NCBI GenBank assembly: GCA_024803745.1
Contig: JANJXV010000152.1
Span: 806,001-870,000 of the forward strand
Reading direction: 5' to 3'
Length of the DNA: 64,000 nucleotides
DNA from: Megascapheus bottae
Lineage: Eukaryota > Chordata > Mammalia > Rodentia > Geomyidae
The translations under genes and the position numbers were made by a program. The notes beneath the pieces were generated by a model, which did no database searches, was not told the origin of the DNA, and saw only the letters and a list, made by a program, of their open reading frames with translations. Below, piece by piece: positions 13,197 through 25,387 of this stretch (positions are counted from its first letter, which is position 1; the number at the start of each line of letters is the position of its first letter).

Positions 13197-15582
13197 TTTA
13201 CCTAGAGGGAACCGGAAGATGGTGCCGAGACAATAGGGAGGCTGCCTATCTCTCTCTCACAAAAAGAGAGAACCAGGGAGTCCCACGAGCCAATTATCTT
13301 AAGAAATCCACAACAACAAAGTCAAAAAGCAACGGAGAAGGACTCAAACCTGAAAAGAAATCCAGATAAAGCTCACATCCAACTTTCTCAAAGAATTGGG
13401 AACGCGAGGACCCCTCCCCCACCTCTCTCCGCTGGCTCCAAGCTGCAAATAGGGGTGGCGGGCTGAGGGCCCGACTGCTGCAGAAACCAGCACAGGACCG
13501 GGCCAGCGAATGGCAGAAGGAGCGGAACCCAGACGCGGAACACAGGCTTCAGCGGAGACCCGAGGGGAGTGAAAGACTCCCCACCACCATGGAACACCCA
13601 CAGACAGAAAGCAGAGGCGTGAGTAATACAGAGCATCCGCAAACACATAGGGAAAGCAGAGTGGGTGCCAAGCAATAGAACTTAACCCAGACACCTTCAC
13701 CCCGCCCGAGAAAGACTGGTGAGAGCAGGGGGGCAAGGTATTTAGGATCCTGCCTCTTCCGTCAACAGCACACCACCAAGACCCATCACCCCACCTAGGG
13801 AGGCGGGGCTGTCCCAACTCCCACCCGCCAAACGGGCTCAACCCCCAGCCCTCTGACTGGAGACTGACAGCGGGCAGACCCTAAGACTCAGCACCCCACC
13901 AGGGGAGGCAGAGTTGTCTCAGCTCCCACCCGCCCACCAGGCTCCTCTCCCAGGCCACTGGATCTGGAGAGTGGAGGGCGCTGGGACCCTGCCTTACAAC
14001 AGCAGGAAGGGTGTGCGGGAAAATAGAAGCCAGCATCTGCCCCCCCTCAATTCTTGAGTGGGGCATCCTCCAGCTGGGAATCCTGAGCAAGACTCTGACA
14101 AAGCAGTGGAAACACAGCAGAGATCTGAAGGGCCGACCAGCAGCCAAGCTCCACTTCTGAGAATCAAAAAGGTGCGGCTCCGCCCTTGAGCCCACATCCT
14201 CAGCTGGGCCCCGACCCTGGGAACAGAGGGGTCTCCTGCTGGTCCTGCTGAGAGCCCCTGGAAACTCTCAATCCCCAGACCCTTGGCTTGGGGCCGCCCC
14301 TGGAAGCAGCACAGGAAAACGTCTGCCCAGTGCGCTCAGACTGAAGCTCGCAGATCCATCCCATAGTCCACTGTGAGGTCACTGGTTGGGCTAAGATCTG
14401 GTCGTGCAGCAACACATAAATTTTATTCTAATACTTTCCAAAATTTGTACTCAAATATGCTACCTACTTACCAACTTAGGTCAGTTATCCTTATGCTATA
14501 CCTTTTCTTCATTACTACAATATGCTTACACTCCTACGTTAATACTGTTGTACCTCCCCTGACCTCTCTCATTCTATTTTTCTATCTCTGGACCTCTGTT
14601 GGTCTTTCAACCCTTATACTACACAGATCCACACTTGATGGTTGTTGAGCAATACTGTATATCTAGGTGTTTAATTATTCTCTAGGTTCAGAGGGACTTA
14701 AAGACAATAGAGATTGGATTGACAGGCTTACTGTTTTGGGTATAAATCGCTTATCAGTGGTTGTATTAGACTGGTCTGTAACGAGGCAATAATCAGGAAA
14801 GAAACTCCTTTCGCAATACCCTCAAAGAAAATAAAGTACCTAGGAATTAGCTTAACTAAGAATGTAAAGGACCTTTTTGATGAAAACTTTAAAACCCTAA
14901 AAAGGGAAATTAAAGCAGAACTAAGGAAATGGAAAAACCTCCCATGCTTCTGGATTGGAAGAATCAACATTGTGAAAATGACAATCTTGCCAAGGGCTAT
15001 CTACAAATTCAATGCAATACCCATCAACATCCCAATGGCATTCTTTAACGAAATAGAAGAGGCAATTCAAAATTTCATATGGAATAATAAAAGAACCCAT
15101 ATAGCAAAAACACTTCTTAGCAGAAAGAACAGCGCTGGAGGAATTTCAATTCCAAACTTTAGACTCTATTACAGAGCTATAATTATCAAAACAGCTTGGT
15201 ACTGGCACAAGAACAGGCCTGAAGACCAATGGAATAGAACTGAGAACCCAGATATTAAACCACAGACCTATGGCCACCTAATCTTTGACAAGGGAGCCAA
15301 AAAAATAGAATGGAAGAAAGACAGCCTCTTCAACAAGTTGTGCTGGCAGAACTGGTTAAGCACCTGCAGAAAATTAAGTTGGATCCTTCTTTGTCACCCT
15401 GCACTAGAATTAACTCCAAATGGATCAAAGACCTGGAGGTAAAATCTGACACACTGAAAACTTTAGAGGAAGGAATAGGAGATACACTAGGCCTCCTTGG
15501 CACAGATCGAAACTTTCTTAATAAGGACCAAGAATCACAACAAATCAGAGAAAGGCTGGATAAGTGGGATTGCATTAAAGGT
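13197..15582 (+). mobile_element. L1 element with large internal deletion
   Basis: 13,197-14,400 is GC-rich and starts 'ggaaccggaagatggtgccg', like an L1 5' UTR. 14,400-14,770 is AT-rich and unassigned but lies inside the element. From about 14,780 the sequence is the 3' third of L1 ORF2: [18 protein letters not shown], then [20 protein letters not shown] and [13 protein letters not shown]2 is shifted in frame near 15,370 and stops abruptly at about 15,582, before the LQSFC block that follows in the copy at 17.58 kb. ORF1 and the ORF2 endonuclease and reverse-transcriptase domains are absent, so the element cannot move on its own. The 5' UTR assignment is by position and resemblance only. Confidence 0.7.
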
Positions 15583-15781
15583 CTGAGATATGAGGATCAA
15601 AATCAGCTGGAACAGGAATGTCTGAGAGACTCAATTTTCCAATAAATAATTACCAATAGCTAAAAGAGGAGATGGGGTTTAAGTGGTACTACATTAGTCT
15701 TGAATAAACATGGTCAGTATCCAGACCAAACCATGAGCTCAAGAACAAGGAGTAGCACAAAAAAGGGCACTGTATTATATT

Positions 15782-15784
<3 letters not shown>

Positions 15785-15832
<48 letters not shown>
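15785..15832 (+). repeat. (AT)n microsatellite
   Basis: About 24 perfect AT units directly next to the T-end of a reverse-strand SINE, so it probably grew from that SINE's tail. Confidence 0.95.
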
Positions 15833-15834
<2 letters not shown>

Positions 15835-15836
<2 letters not shown>

Positions 15837-16018
15837 GTTATTGCCAGTCTTGGAGTATGGACTCAGGGCCTGAGCACTTTGGGCATTCTTCAAGGCTACC
15901 ATTCTACCTCTTGAGCCACAGCACCAATTCTGGCTTTTTCTGTGTATGTGGTACCGAGGAATTGTACTCAGGTCTTCATGAATGCTAGGCAAGCATTCTA
16001 CCACTAGTCTATCCTTCT
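15835..16018 (-). repeat. ID-like SINE
   Basis: Reverse-strand full copy: 'gccagtcttggagtatggac' to 'cattctaccactagtctat'. Confidence 0.75.
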
Positions 16019-16019
16019 G

Positions 16020-16565
16020 ACTCTAAATTATATTTTATCAATTGTTTTAGAATCCATGTTTAGTCAGTCTCATTTTAAGTGATGTAAAACAAGCTCATAA
16101 TTCTAATGGAGAAATTGTAATTTGTCAAGAACAGAAGAATAAAGTGGGAAAGGTAAATGTTAGTGACATTTTAAAGTTGCAAAAGCCACGGGGAGTGTAG
16201 AAGATAAAATAGGGTAAACACACATTTCTGTAAGACATTTTAAAGGAGTGTTTATGCTTCACTGACCTCAACTCCAAATAGAATTTCCTAAGTGAAATAA
16301 TACTTCTTTAAGAAGATTGTGCAGGAAGAACGGTAACAGTAGCCAAACTTCAGGTTAGGCGATATCTACAAATCATACAACATTGACCAAGATACATTAC
16401 CAAACCAAAGTCTTCTATACTTTTTATTATAAAGCCAAAGATCTCTGACCAACACTTTCTCAACTGTCAGAATGAGCCAACATGCTAGAGATAGCATCAG
16501 CAACTCCATAGATGGGATATTTGGGATAAGTCTGAAAGATCACATACTAGAAATGATTGTGGCAA
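16020..16565. other. Unassigned sequence
   Basis: No repeat or gene recognised; it serves as the left flank of the L1 insertion. Confidence 0.3.
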
Positions 16566-16575
16566 GAAGCTGAAT
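16566..16575 (+). repeat. L1 target-site duplication, left copy
   Basis: GAAGCTGAAT, immediately before a T-run; the identical 10-mer recurs at 18,080-18,089 on the far side of the L1. Confidence 0.8.
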
Positions 16576-18079
16576 TTTTTTTCATATATTTTTATTGTTA
16601 TTAATACAAGGATTACATGATATTCGCCAGATAGAAAGTGCATTAATTCACATACATTGATACTCTTTCACATGTCTTGGTCCCCATTGCCCTTCCCCCC
16701 ACTCCCACCCCTCACCTTGTTTTCCCCCCTTCCCTATCCAATTTCAAATAACCAAATACAAATATATCTGATATATCAGATTAAAAAGTGAGATACTGTA
16801 ACAATATGAGATAACCAAGAGACAGCAAAGGAGATGAGAGATAACATAGTACATTAAGGACAACATTCATTATATGTTTTTTGTTTCTATATCCTAGAGG
16901 TCCGTTCATTTAGTGTCATATAATATGGCCTTATGTACCAAGGTTTTGCTCTATTGCAAATCTCTGCTAGGAGAGCCCAATGTTTCTACTGATTATGACA
17001 AATGAGGGAAACCATTGAGCCTAAGTTTTTTGAGTCTGGCTTACTTCACTTAATATGATTTTTTTCTAAGTCTTTCCATTTCCTAACAAATGGGACGATG
17101 CCGTTCTTTCTGACAGCAGCATAGAATTCCATTGTGTACAAATACCACATTTTTTTGATCCACTCATCAACTGAGGGTCATCTGGGTTGATTCCATATCT
17201 TTGCTATGGTAAATAGTGCTGCAATGAACATTGTTGTGCTAGTGGATTTAGTATGTCCTTGTTTCTGGATGATTGTGTAAATGCCAAGAAAGGGAGCCAA
17301 AAAAAATAGAATGGAAGAAAGACAGCCTCTTCAACAAGTGGTGCTGGCAGAACTGGTTAAGCACCTGCAGAAAACTAAAGTTGAATCCTTCTTTGTCTCC
17401 CTGCACTAGAATTAACTCCAAATGAATAAAGACCTCGAGGTAAAAGCCAACACACTGAAAACTTTACAAGTAGGAATAGGAGATACACCAGGCCTCTTTG
17501 GCACAGGTTGAAACTTTCTTAATAAGGACCAAGAATCACAACAAATCATAGAAAGGCTGGATAAGTGGGACTGCATTAAACTGCAGAGCTTTTGCATGGC
17601 AAAGGACATAGCTAGTAAATTATTTAGGAAGCCTACAAAGTGGGAGAAGATCTTCACCAACCATACAATGGACAAAGGCCTCATATCTAAAATATATCAA
17701 CAGCTCAAAAAATTGAATCACTCCAATAGTAATCTACAAAGTAACACCCATCCCACTAAAAGATGGGACAAAGACTCGGAGAATGTCTTCTCTGAAGGAG
17801 AAACAAAAATGGCCTATAAACACATGAAGAAATGCTCGACATATCTGGTAATAAAAGAAATGCAAATCAAAACAACTCTAAGATTCCACCTCACTCCAGT
17901 TAGAATGGCCAGGATCAAGAAAACTAATAACAACAGATGCTGGAGGGATTGTGGCTAGGAGGGATCATTACTACACTGTTGGTGGGAGTGCAAATTTGTT
18001 CAACCACTATGGAAAGCAGTATGGTAGTTCCTCAAAAGAGTAAACATAGAGTTCCCCTATGACCCAGCAATTCCACTAT
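16576..18079 (-). mobile_element. L1 insertion with 5' inversion (twin priming)
   Basis: 16,576-17,285 is the L1 3' end on the minus strand: a T-run (the poly-A tail in reverse), the 3' UTR, then the last ORF2 region. At about 17,289 orientation flips, and 17,289-18,079 is plus-strand ORF2 (AGCCAAAAAAAATAGAATGG, then LQSFCMAKDIASKLF, RMARIKKTNNNRCW). This head-to-head form is the known product of twin priming during L1 insertion. The flanking 10-bp duplication (GAAGCTGAAT) confirms that it is one event and gives exact edges. The coding part is truncated and mutated. Confidence 0.85.
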
Positions 18080-18089
18080 GAAGCTGAAT
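18080..18089 (+). repeat. L1 target-site duplication, right copy
   Basis: GAAGCTGAAT, identical to 16,566-16,575. Confidence 0.8.
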
Positions 18090-19180
18090 AATTTGTGAGA
18101 ATAGAATTAGTGCTTAGTACCTAGAGAGATACTTTGTTTTGACAGTTATCCCTGTACTCCAAAACATGATATCATGTCCTGGCTAATAATTAGGCTCTGG
18201 CATATTCCTCAGGCCAGCTCATTTTCTTTCCTCAAAGTTGTTCTAAACCTTCAAACATCACCAAGTGATTGAGAGAGTTGGAAGAGTGTACAACGTGAAT
18301 CTTGTGCTCTGGGAAGCAGAACTAATTACTGCTTAAGGCAAGAAAAGCTAAAAACATTTCCTCTTCCTGTGCTTTTCTGCCTCTGCTCTTTAGGGCTTCT
18401 CAGAGTTGGTGAAGTCTGACCTTTCAGGAGGAAGACTCCTATTCATAGGGTAACCTCCTTCAAACATTGGCAGGCTCCATTCCTAAAATCATAGGACCAG
18501 CACATACTACTCCAATATCCCATGTAGAACTGTCTCTAGACACAAGGTTGTGTATGAACACGTGTGAACTCAAGCCATTGACAAAGGCCTTATGTACTGT
18601 ACAGATAACATGGAGATGATTTTTTACCCTCATTACATTTCTATGCATAAGAAAACATTTTTAAACCATGTATATTTTAAAGATGTCAATTCCTGCTTTT
18701 AATTTAGCATCAATAGAAAATTGCTGTAAGTAAATTCAATGTTGCTTTGTAACAATAGATGATATTTAGCTTAAACTGTGGTCCTGCCTAATGTTAGTAA
18801 GCCTCGTTGAGCCATCTGTAAGTTTCTTTTTCTTTTGCTCAGCTCTTTGAACACCTCCTCACCTTATAAATGCTTTTCCATTGGTGCCTTTAAAGTTGCC
18901 CTTCCACTTCCCCGTCATGTAGTTCATGCAGTAGCTTTCCAGTCACCGCTTCATTTATCCATTAAACACTTTCCCATGGTTGGGAGTTTATTATGAGAAA
19001 CTTCTTTAAACTTAAACATTTTCACACATTTTTTTTAGTTCAGCGTTCTTAGGATTTAACAACAAAAGCAAAAGCAAATATCAGCTGTAGACCTTTAAAT
19101 AAAATTGACTGAGGGAAAAATTAATTTGATTCAGAGGATTTTTCCTTTGCCTTTACATGGTCTTATCTTGAACATTCTGT
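18090..19180. other. Unassigned single-copy-looking sequence
   Basis: No SINE, L1 or coding family was recognised. Confidence 0.3.
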
Positions 19181-19184
19181 ATAC

Positions 19185-19258
19185 TTTTTTTTTGCCAGTC
19201 CTGGACCTTGAACTCAAGGCTTGAACATTGTCTTTGGGCTTTTTCTTTTTTCTTTTTC
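19185..19258 (-). repeat. ID-like SINE, 3' arm only
   Basis: Reverse strand: 'tttgccagtcctggaccttg' to 'ctttgggctttttc'. A second, younger SINE (19,262-19,455) lies inside or beside it. Confidence 0.65.
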
Positions 19259-19261
19259 TTT

Positions 19262-19455
19262 TTTTTGCCAGTCGTGGGCTTGAGCTCAGGGCCTGAGCAC
19301 TGTCCTTGGACTTTCTCAAGGCTAGAGCTCTAGCCCTTGAGCCTCAGCACCATTTCTGGCTTTTTTCTATGTATGTGGTACCGAGGAATCGAACCCGGGT
19401 CTTCATGCATGCTAGGCAAGCACTTTAACCACTAGGCCAAACTCCAAGCCCCATT
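19262..19455 (-). repeat. ID-like SINE, well preserved
   Basis: Reverse-strand full copy with an intact B-box-like core (aatcgaacccgggtcttcat). It is one of the least diverged copies, so probably young. Confidence 0.8.
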
Positions 19456-19459
19456 CTGT

Positions 19460-20300
19460 ATACTTTTATTATTCTGTTGTGAATTATTTGTGTACCGGAT
19501 ACTACACTTAAACATTTTCATGTTATCTGATCTTTAGGATTATTTCTGTTCAAACTTTAGTTGGGAATTCTGTTTCCTACCTAAGCTCAGGACTTGATAA
19601 TCTCTGGATTGAGTGCCTTTGTGTTATACATGCTGATAGGAATTTCATAGTAAATGTATATAAAGCTAAAAGACCTAATGTGGAAGCTGAAAATAAAGCA
19701 TTAATGTAAACGTAGAGCTTATTTTTGTCAAAAATGAAAGGTAACTCATAAGTTATATATGTTGGCTTCTTACGTTTAATGCTACTTTGAAAATAGCCAT
19801 GCTTAATTTCATTCCAGTCAGGCAGAATGAATATGTCTGTGGTTGATGTATATTTTAGTATGTTTTCAAAAATGGGAATCATTTTTATGTATCTGTACAA
19901 ATAATAAATGACCATTTGGAAAAAGAATAAATAATATCCTACTTAAAATGAAAAAAAAGAAGTATTTATTTTAACATAGTACCCTCATATACTTTGATTA
20001 TGGCAGATTTTTTTAAAGTTCATCTGTTTCAGTGTTTTTTCATTTATTTCTTTTTTGATCTTAGGCATAGTGAGGTAATTGTCTTTTATTTAAACCTTCT
20101 GTACAGTTCAGCAGGACCTAGCATTAATTCTTTCCTTTACCAGGTGTTTGTGGCAGCTGTACTATTAAGTAACCTTTGGCTTCCACATATCTTCTTAATG
20201 AATTTCCATATTTCCATCTGTCCTTTTGGCATCTTTAAAACTTTCTATACACTTTTTTGGTGCCTATATTTACTTGAAGAGGGGTTGGCTGAAGTAACAG
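19460..20300. other. AT-rich unassigned sequence
   Basis: No family features in either strand. Confidence 0.3.
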
Positions 20301-20304
20301 ACCT

Positions 20305-20545
20305 TTTTTTTTTCTTTTTGTCAGTCATGGGGTTTGGACTCTGGGCCTGGGCATTGTCCCTGAGTTCTTCAGCTCAAGGCTTTAGCCCTACCCTTTGAGG
20401 CACAGCACCATTTCCTATTTTCTAGTGGTTAATTGGAGATAAGAGTTTCTCCAGTGTGTCCAGGCTGGCTTTGAATTGCGATCCTCTGATCTCAACCTCC
20501 TGATTAGCTAGGATTATAGGCATGAGCCACTGTGCCCCACTCAGT
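20305..20545 (-). repeat. B1-like dimeric SINE
   Basis: Reverse-strand dimer from T-run and 'tgtcagtcatggggtttgga' to 'ttataggcatgagccactg'. Confidence 0.75.
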
Positions 20546-20549
20546 CAGT

Positions 20550-21580
20550 TATTATTCTAATAGTATTTGAAACTAGAAGTCTGAGATCTGGATATCAGCA
20601 TGGCTGTATTTTTCTGAGGCCACAGGGTAAGACCTGTTCCAGGACTCTCTCCATGGCTTATAGATAATTATCTTCAATGTGTATGTACACTCAAGTGCTC
20701 ATATGCTCTGTAGTTTCTGTTTTTGTTTCTTTATCTCTTGCTCTTCTTAGAAATCCCCCAGTATGGAGTACTTGGGACTCAATGTGATGATCTTATCCAA
20801 TCCTAATTAATTCCCAAAAGTCCCACCTTTGAAACTACAATAGGGTTGTTTCTGCCTGCTAAATACTTCTCAGGGAAGGTTCAACTTCAACATAAATTTC
20901 AGAGTGGACAAACAATACTCAAATCACAGCAGCAATATGTAGGGAGAGAAGTGTAAAACAAGAATAGGATAGGTGTTCTTTTAAAGCCTTGAATAGTAAA
21001 TAGGAAAGAGTTAGATTTTCTCCTTAATCATATGGCTATATTTTATTCACGAATGCAATACATGCTCCATCCCCAAATTTCAGCATGGTTTTACATACAT
21101 ATATGTTGTTTCATGGTAGTCAGTAATATTGTTATGACATCAAGTCTAAAGAGAGCTCCTCATACAACAATTATGAAGGATTGGGCAAGAATTCTGAAAG
21201 TCAAAGTGGAAAGAGCTTCTTTGGAGTAATTATAAAACATCAGCATTAAGCCAAGAAGTCATTTACTAACAGGTAGAGGATTTTAGATTCTTTATAAGTA
21301 GATTTTAATTTGAATGCCTTTGTTTTCTCCTTTGAATCACATGTTGCTGCTGTTACATATTTTTACCATTATCTAGTGAGCCTTACTTAGGCAAAGGCTG
21401 GTGAATAGCTAAGTACTATTGAAAGCCCATTTTGCTTCATTTATTGCTGAATATATAAGATGTTATATTATGTTTTTAGTAGGCTCTTAGAATTTGCTAC
21501 ATCAGTTTGTTAGATGTTTTTTTTATTTTCATTTTTGTTCCTTTTCATGCATTTTAATTGTTGTTATAAAGATGACAGAC
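20550..21580. other. Unassigned sequence
   Basis: No gene or repeat family recognised. Confidence 0.3.
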
Positions 21581-21582
21581 AG

Positions 21583-21778
21583 GGGCTGAGAGTTTGGCCT
21601 AGAGGTAGAGTGCCTGCCTAGCAAGCACGAAGACCCAAGTTCCATTCCTTGGTACCGATACCACACACATAGAAATAGAAAAAGCCAGAAATGGTGCTGT
21701 GGCTCAAGTGGTAGAGTTCTAACCTTGAGTAAGCCCAAGGACAGTGCTCAGGCCTAGAGTGCAAGTCCCAGGACTGTA
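21583..21778 (+). repeat. ID-like SINE
   Basis: Full plus-strand copy: 'ggggctgagagtttggccta', 'gttccattccttggtaccga', ending 'gtcccaggactgtaca'. Confidence 0.8.
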
Positions 21779-22229
21779 CAGTTTGAGAAAAGAACTGGAT
21801 AGGAATTTGGAAAGGATTTGGAAATTTAACCCTTACAGAATATTTTTGTAGTCAGGAATACATAGCTTAGCAAGAAAGTGGCTACTAAAAATAGTTATTC
21901 ATTTCTCTTGGTGCTTACTTGAGGGCAGAGGGCTGAACGCAAGACATTCATAGGCATGTCAACCTAGATGCTACTTGAAGAGCATTGCTGAGAGTAGATT
22001 GAGTATGTTTAAACTATCCTTAAGGTAACAAAAAGACTATGTATTTTTTTCTTTCATGTAGGGCTAGTCAAAATGATTTTATATCTCAACCAATTAAGAT
22101 TTCAAAATTTTCGCTATGAAGAAAGGATAACCACTTAAGATGATGGATATTGTAATTGTGTTGATTTGATCTTTACCTATGGAAGAATCAGTACAGTAAA
22201 CCTAATAAATACGCACAATATTATTTTGA

Positions 22230-22415
22230 GCAAAACATGCCCGTAATCCCAGCTACTCAAGAGGCTGAGATAGGAGGATAAGCTGAGGAAGATATAGCTG
22301 AGAGATTAACCAGTAAAAAGCAGGAAGTGGAAGTATGTCTCAAGTGGCAGAGTACCAAGCTTGAGTAACGAAAGCTGAGCAAGAGCTTAAATCCCCAGTA
22401 CTGGCATACTTTTTT
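22230..22415 (+). repeat. B1-like SINE variant
   Basis: Plus strand: 'gcccgtaatcccagctactc', 'aggctgagataggaggataa', 'ccccagtactggcat' and a T-rich end. It differs from the main dimer, so it is a diverged or separate subfamily. Confidence 0.55.
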
Positions 22416-22419
22416 TAAT

Positions 22420-25385
22420 AGCAAGAGAGTGTTCTTTCTTCTTTTCTCCCTTCATTCTTTCTTACTCCATGCCAATTTTTTGTGGTCCTCCTAACTTTGA
22501 CTACTGAGTACTAGATTATATAGCATGCATCATCATGCCAATCTTATATAAATATATTTCTGGGAAGAAATGGACAGTAAGTTTCAAAGCAAGGCTTTTG
22601 AATATCCATTCTGGTTAGGTCAGAGATACATTCCTAAGTCACCTCTACCAATCAGTGTTACTGTATTTGTAAAATGACTTAATCTGGTAAAGAACCACTT
22701 CCTTAAAGGATGAGGAGAAAGGCATAGATAATGAATAAAGGAGGCTTTTGAAAAGTAGGCAAAGTTAGTGTATCCATCAGCAAATTTGTGACAATTAAGA
22801 GAATATCTGGCATTTCTTTTCAAATGAGTTAATGATTGAAGCTGTTCTTGGACAATGAGAATTTTTTGTATGTCTTGCTATTCAAATTAAATCTATTTTA
22901 GGCTGAAGAATGGAAAAAGTGGGGTAAAGACAAACAACTTACCCCAAGCTGTGAAGTTCTTCAGGAGGATTAGGGTTGAGAGAGCATGAGACAAACAGGA
23001 AGGTTGGAAAGGGAGGAAAAATTCTTCACCCAACAGTCCAGAGAAGGGTGGAATCATAAATGTCTTCCAGTATGATGCAAGGTCAGTAAAAAGGTAGACT
23101 AAAAACCTGTGAGATGCATATATAATGGTTTGTGTTGGGTGGGGGAAGCAGAATAAAAACAGATGACAGAGAAACTGCACTGTGATTTTTAGCAGCTAAA
23201 ATTTGACTGTGAGAAGAAGTAAATATGTGAAGCAATTCAGTGGGCAGTGTAGTCTATGGCCATACCACCCTAAAGACTCCCAATCTCATTAGTGGTCACT
23301 GGGTAACAATTTGTCTCAGTTCAGTGAGCCATAACACCCATGCACATAGTTATGTAAAACAAGTTATTATTCACCAACGGGCATCCTGGGAAAACCGTCC
23401 TAGGATTAGTTGTGAACCGGTCCCACCAAATGAAGTAAGCTTCCTGGGTTGTATAGAATCTCCATCCCAATACCCCATTTGCCCCATAACTGAGGGACTG
23501 TAAGTTGTCTGCTCTGACTGTTACACCCGAGGAAGGAGAAACACCAGAGGACAACTTTTAACGGGCATAGGGGACTAGGTCAGAGTTGTGGCCCGTCCCT
23601 TCTTGTCTCAGGATGTTACATTCTCAGCACATTGTACGAATGTCTCAGGAACACAAGCCAGCAATGGAGAGGAGAGAAGTGGTCTGTCAAAGTCTTCTGG
23701 GATTTGTCCTTCCAAACTTACCAGAACCAGTGGTCATGCCATTTGTGTCTGTGTCCAACTGGACTGCGTCGTAGCTCCATCAGCCAGGCTCACCATTAAA
23801 TGGCTGCAGCCAATACAAGAGAAGGAAGGCCAGATGTAAGGTGGGTAGGGGAGGAGGCAGAACTGCAGACCCCTTTCACTTCACACTTTCCTAGACTCTA
23901 TCGAACAAGGCAAGATTGGGAGCATTAAAACAACAAATCAGGATTATATTTATTAAGCTTTATCATCTATGGATACTGAAGATTTTCCTTTTTAGATTAA
24001 AAGAATGTTTTTCCCCAGAGGACAGGCATTATGCAGGAAATGGAAGTGGAAGGTATCTATATAACTCTATAGTGAATCAGAGAGAGAATTTGTAACAATA
24101 TTCTTGCATGGTAGGACTATTTGGTAATGTTTACAGACAGTTCTGTAGAACAGGATGATAGGAGAGTATGGCACTGATTCAAGAGAACCTAGGATGCCAC
24201 TAAACATTCCATAATGCAGTGGACAGTACCTCTTAAAGCATTCCTTCAACCAACAAAAAATATTAGCTCCAAAATGATAGCAGTGAGGAAACTGGTATAT
24301 ATATTCAAGTTGGTGGTTAAGCTGTGAAGATGGAGGAAAACAGGGCTGTTCACAAAGGAAGTACAGAAAAAGGGGGCTGTGCTCCTGTGGATTGGAAACT
24401 GTTAGAAAGCAAATGGTATCCCAGGAATAGGAGTGAGATGGGTGGAAGTGAAGGAAGGGTTTGTACAGCCTGCATTCCTTGTTTGTGAAGAATCACACAT
24501 CTACAACTTTAGAGGGAATGGAAGTACCCTTTCTCCTGATTCCTTTCTTGGAGAGATTTGTGTTCAGAATGATTCTTGTATTCAGAAAGAGGAGGGAGAT
24601 GAGAGGTATTTCTTTTCAGGGTCTCGTCTACCTTGAGAAAAACTTCTGATTAAGGCTACTCCTTACTTGACTTATCATTTGGTCCCTGAATGGCCACCAG
24701 ATGGTTGATGCTTGGTGGTTCTATTACCTTCTTACACAATAATCCATTAGCTGTACATTTGAAAGTTCATCAATGTCTTAGAATTAGCAAAAGAGCATCC
24801 TTCTTTACCTTTTTCACTCAAAGATGGCATTCAATGACTTGATCTACTTTTTTTTTGCATTTTGCTGCTCAGTTAAAGATAAGCATCTGAAGGCCATTTC
24901 TACCTAAGCTGGCTTTCAACTATTAGGCATTACATAATAATTTCAAGATCTCTAACCAAATAAATCTCTGACTTATATGTGATCTGATTTTTTTCTTTTT
25001 GGCTTCTGGATTTCTGATAGCTCCTTACTTGGCTTTTACTCAGCTGGTGGATTTCTGATATTGAGATGTCTGATATTGTCACTATAGGTGTTCTATAATT
25101 GTATATATTATTCTACATTTCATTTCTGCATTTCCATGGTCTATGTGCGGATGCCATACAGTACTAGAATATTACACAATGATACTGCATGTTCGCTTGT
25201 GAAAATGTATTGTTTGTGAAAACTCTATGAAGGTTCCCCCTTCCCTGGCAAGCAGTGGCTGTTTAGGTGACTTCAATTTAGGGCCAGCTCCCACAGTGTC
25301 TGTCCTATGTGGTTGAAGTCCAGTCCTGACCCCTTAGGTCCAGGCTTAAGAGATTGTCATGGTGGCTGACAAGTGTTTCTAGAGT
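22420..25385. other. Mostly unassigned sequence with a 5S-like scrap
   Basis: No gene recognised. 23.3-23.9 kb is less AT-rich than its surroundings and might be an old LTR-type element, but I see no LTR ends, primer site or retroviral motif to support it. Confidence 0.3.
23251..23290 (+). pseudogene. 5S rRNA-like fragment (first about 37 nt)
   Basis: The start GTCTATGGCCATACCACCCT differs from the 5' end of vertebrate 5S rRNA at one base, and the next 17 or so bases match in part. Similarity stops before the internal promoter, so it cannot be a working 5S gene. It is either a truncated 5S pseudogene or the head of a 5S-derived SINE. Confidence 0.55.
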
Positions 25386-25387
25386 CG

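Noticed and set aside
13344..14415. Minus-strand ORFs of 95-165 codons
   Set aside because: They lie in the GC-rich 5' part of an L1-like element and have no family features.
23321..23839. Overlapping 60-87-codon ORFs as a possible small gene or retroviral piece
   Set aside because: No gag, protease, polymerase or envelope motif and no LTR ends were seen.
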